This document shows positions 63,551-64,000 of a stretch of DNA of 64,000 nt, one piece after another (positions within the stretch are counted from its first letter, which is position 1; each line of letters starts with the position of its first letter). The DNA is from Diphasiastrum complanatum. Lineage: Eukaryota; Streptophyta; Lycopodiopsida; Lycopodiales; Lycopodiaceae. The notes under the pieces are model-generated. The model made no database searches. It had not been told where the DNA came from and saw only the letters and a list, made by a program, of their open reading frames with translations. The stretch is from positions 14,237,601 to 14,301,600 of the forward strand of contig CM055102.1 in assembly GCA_029204225.1 (NCBI GenBank). Direction: 5' to 3'. The position numbers were made by a program, and so were the translations under genes.

Positions 63551-64000
63551 GGATTTTCCTCAAACTGACTCTGATTACCTTCTGGGTTTCAGTGTTTGGT
63601 AAAAGCACCAGTTGTAAGCCCACTTCAAACTTTTTTTGATTTGGCACATAGCTGAGGGTCGTATCCCGGGACGCCAGCGGTATGCCGTCGGGACCATTCG
63701 GACCGTGGCGCCAGCGGTATGCTGTCGGGACCATTTGGTCCAGGAACTGGTTGTCTCCATATCTGTCGCGGCTTGTGGTTCTGAGTGTTCCTTGCATGAA
63801 CGTGAATGGGTTAAGCTCTTGGGGAACGGGCTCTAACCTGTCAGCTGAGTTGGATGGCTTGCTTGGGTGGAAGTTACCTGTTTATGGCTGTCCAATCTGG
63901 CGTGGCGCCAGGTTGGCTTCCAGCGCTCGTGACGAAGCTTTCAGTTGGTTAAGTCTGATGTAAGTCAGACCGCTTGCTTGGAATGGATGTTACTCGTTTG

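Overview
The window looks like nuclear DNA of a land plant with a large, retrotransposon-rich genome. The evidence is spliced plant-type genes (a plastid BASS4-like transporter and a KAB1-like potassium-channel beta subunit), Arabidopsis-type telomere motifs (CCCTAAA/TTTAGGG) inside the window, Ty1/copia, Ty3/gypsy and LINE elements, and introns of 16 and 22 kb. Introns this long fit a fern, another seedless plant or a conifer better than a compact angiosperm, but the species cannot be fixed from the sequence alone.

The organising feature is one host gene. A BASS4-like bile-acid/sodium symporter-family gene runs on the minus strand from its start codon near 52182 leftwards past the left edge. 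I could place 12 coding exons (386 codons, all splice phases consistent), one only 13 nt long. Almost everything between 1 and 52 kb is intron of this gene. Intron 10 (2148-24053) holds LINE arrays, a 98-bp minisatellite and a broken chromodomain gypsy element. Intron 7 (25973-42338) holds an inverted pair of copia 5' halves, three gypsy fragments, two copies of an unclassified repeat and a GC-rich MITE-like element. Introns 5 and 2 hold older gypsy and LINE relics.

The most unusual system is the LINE family at 4.4-19.4 kb. Its 3' ends are a small hairpin, a short conserved linker and a (TC)n tail, and copies are joined head to tail so that the next, usually 5'-truncated, copy starts exactly where the previous TC tract ends. 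This suggests a LINE that inserts into TC microsatellites and makes a new target at each insertion. The ORF2 C-termini of three diverged copies keep PCNA-binding (PIP-box) motifs after the zinc finger.

To the right, 53.0-57.0 kb is a nearly complete but decayed copia element. A duplicated block of about 0.8 kb (57020-57831 and 58646-59540) flanks a copia relic and degenerate TTTAGGG repeats. A KAB1-like gene then starts at about 59.5 kb on the plus strand. Only its 5'UTR and first 191 codons are present; the rest of the window is its intron, carrying a MITE-like element with ACGGTTC subterminal repeats and a possible SINE. The BASS4-like and KAB1-like genes are divergently oriented.
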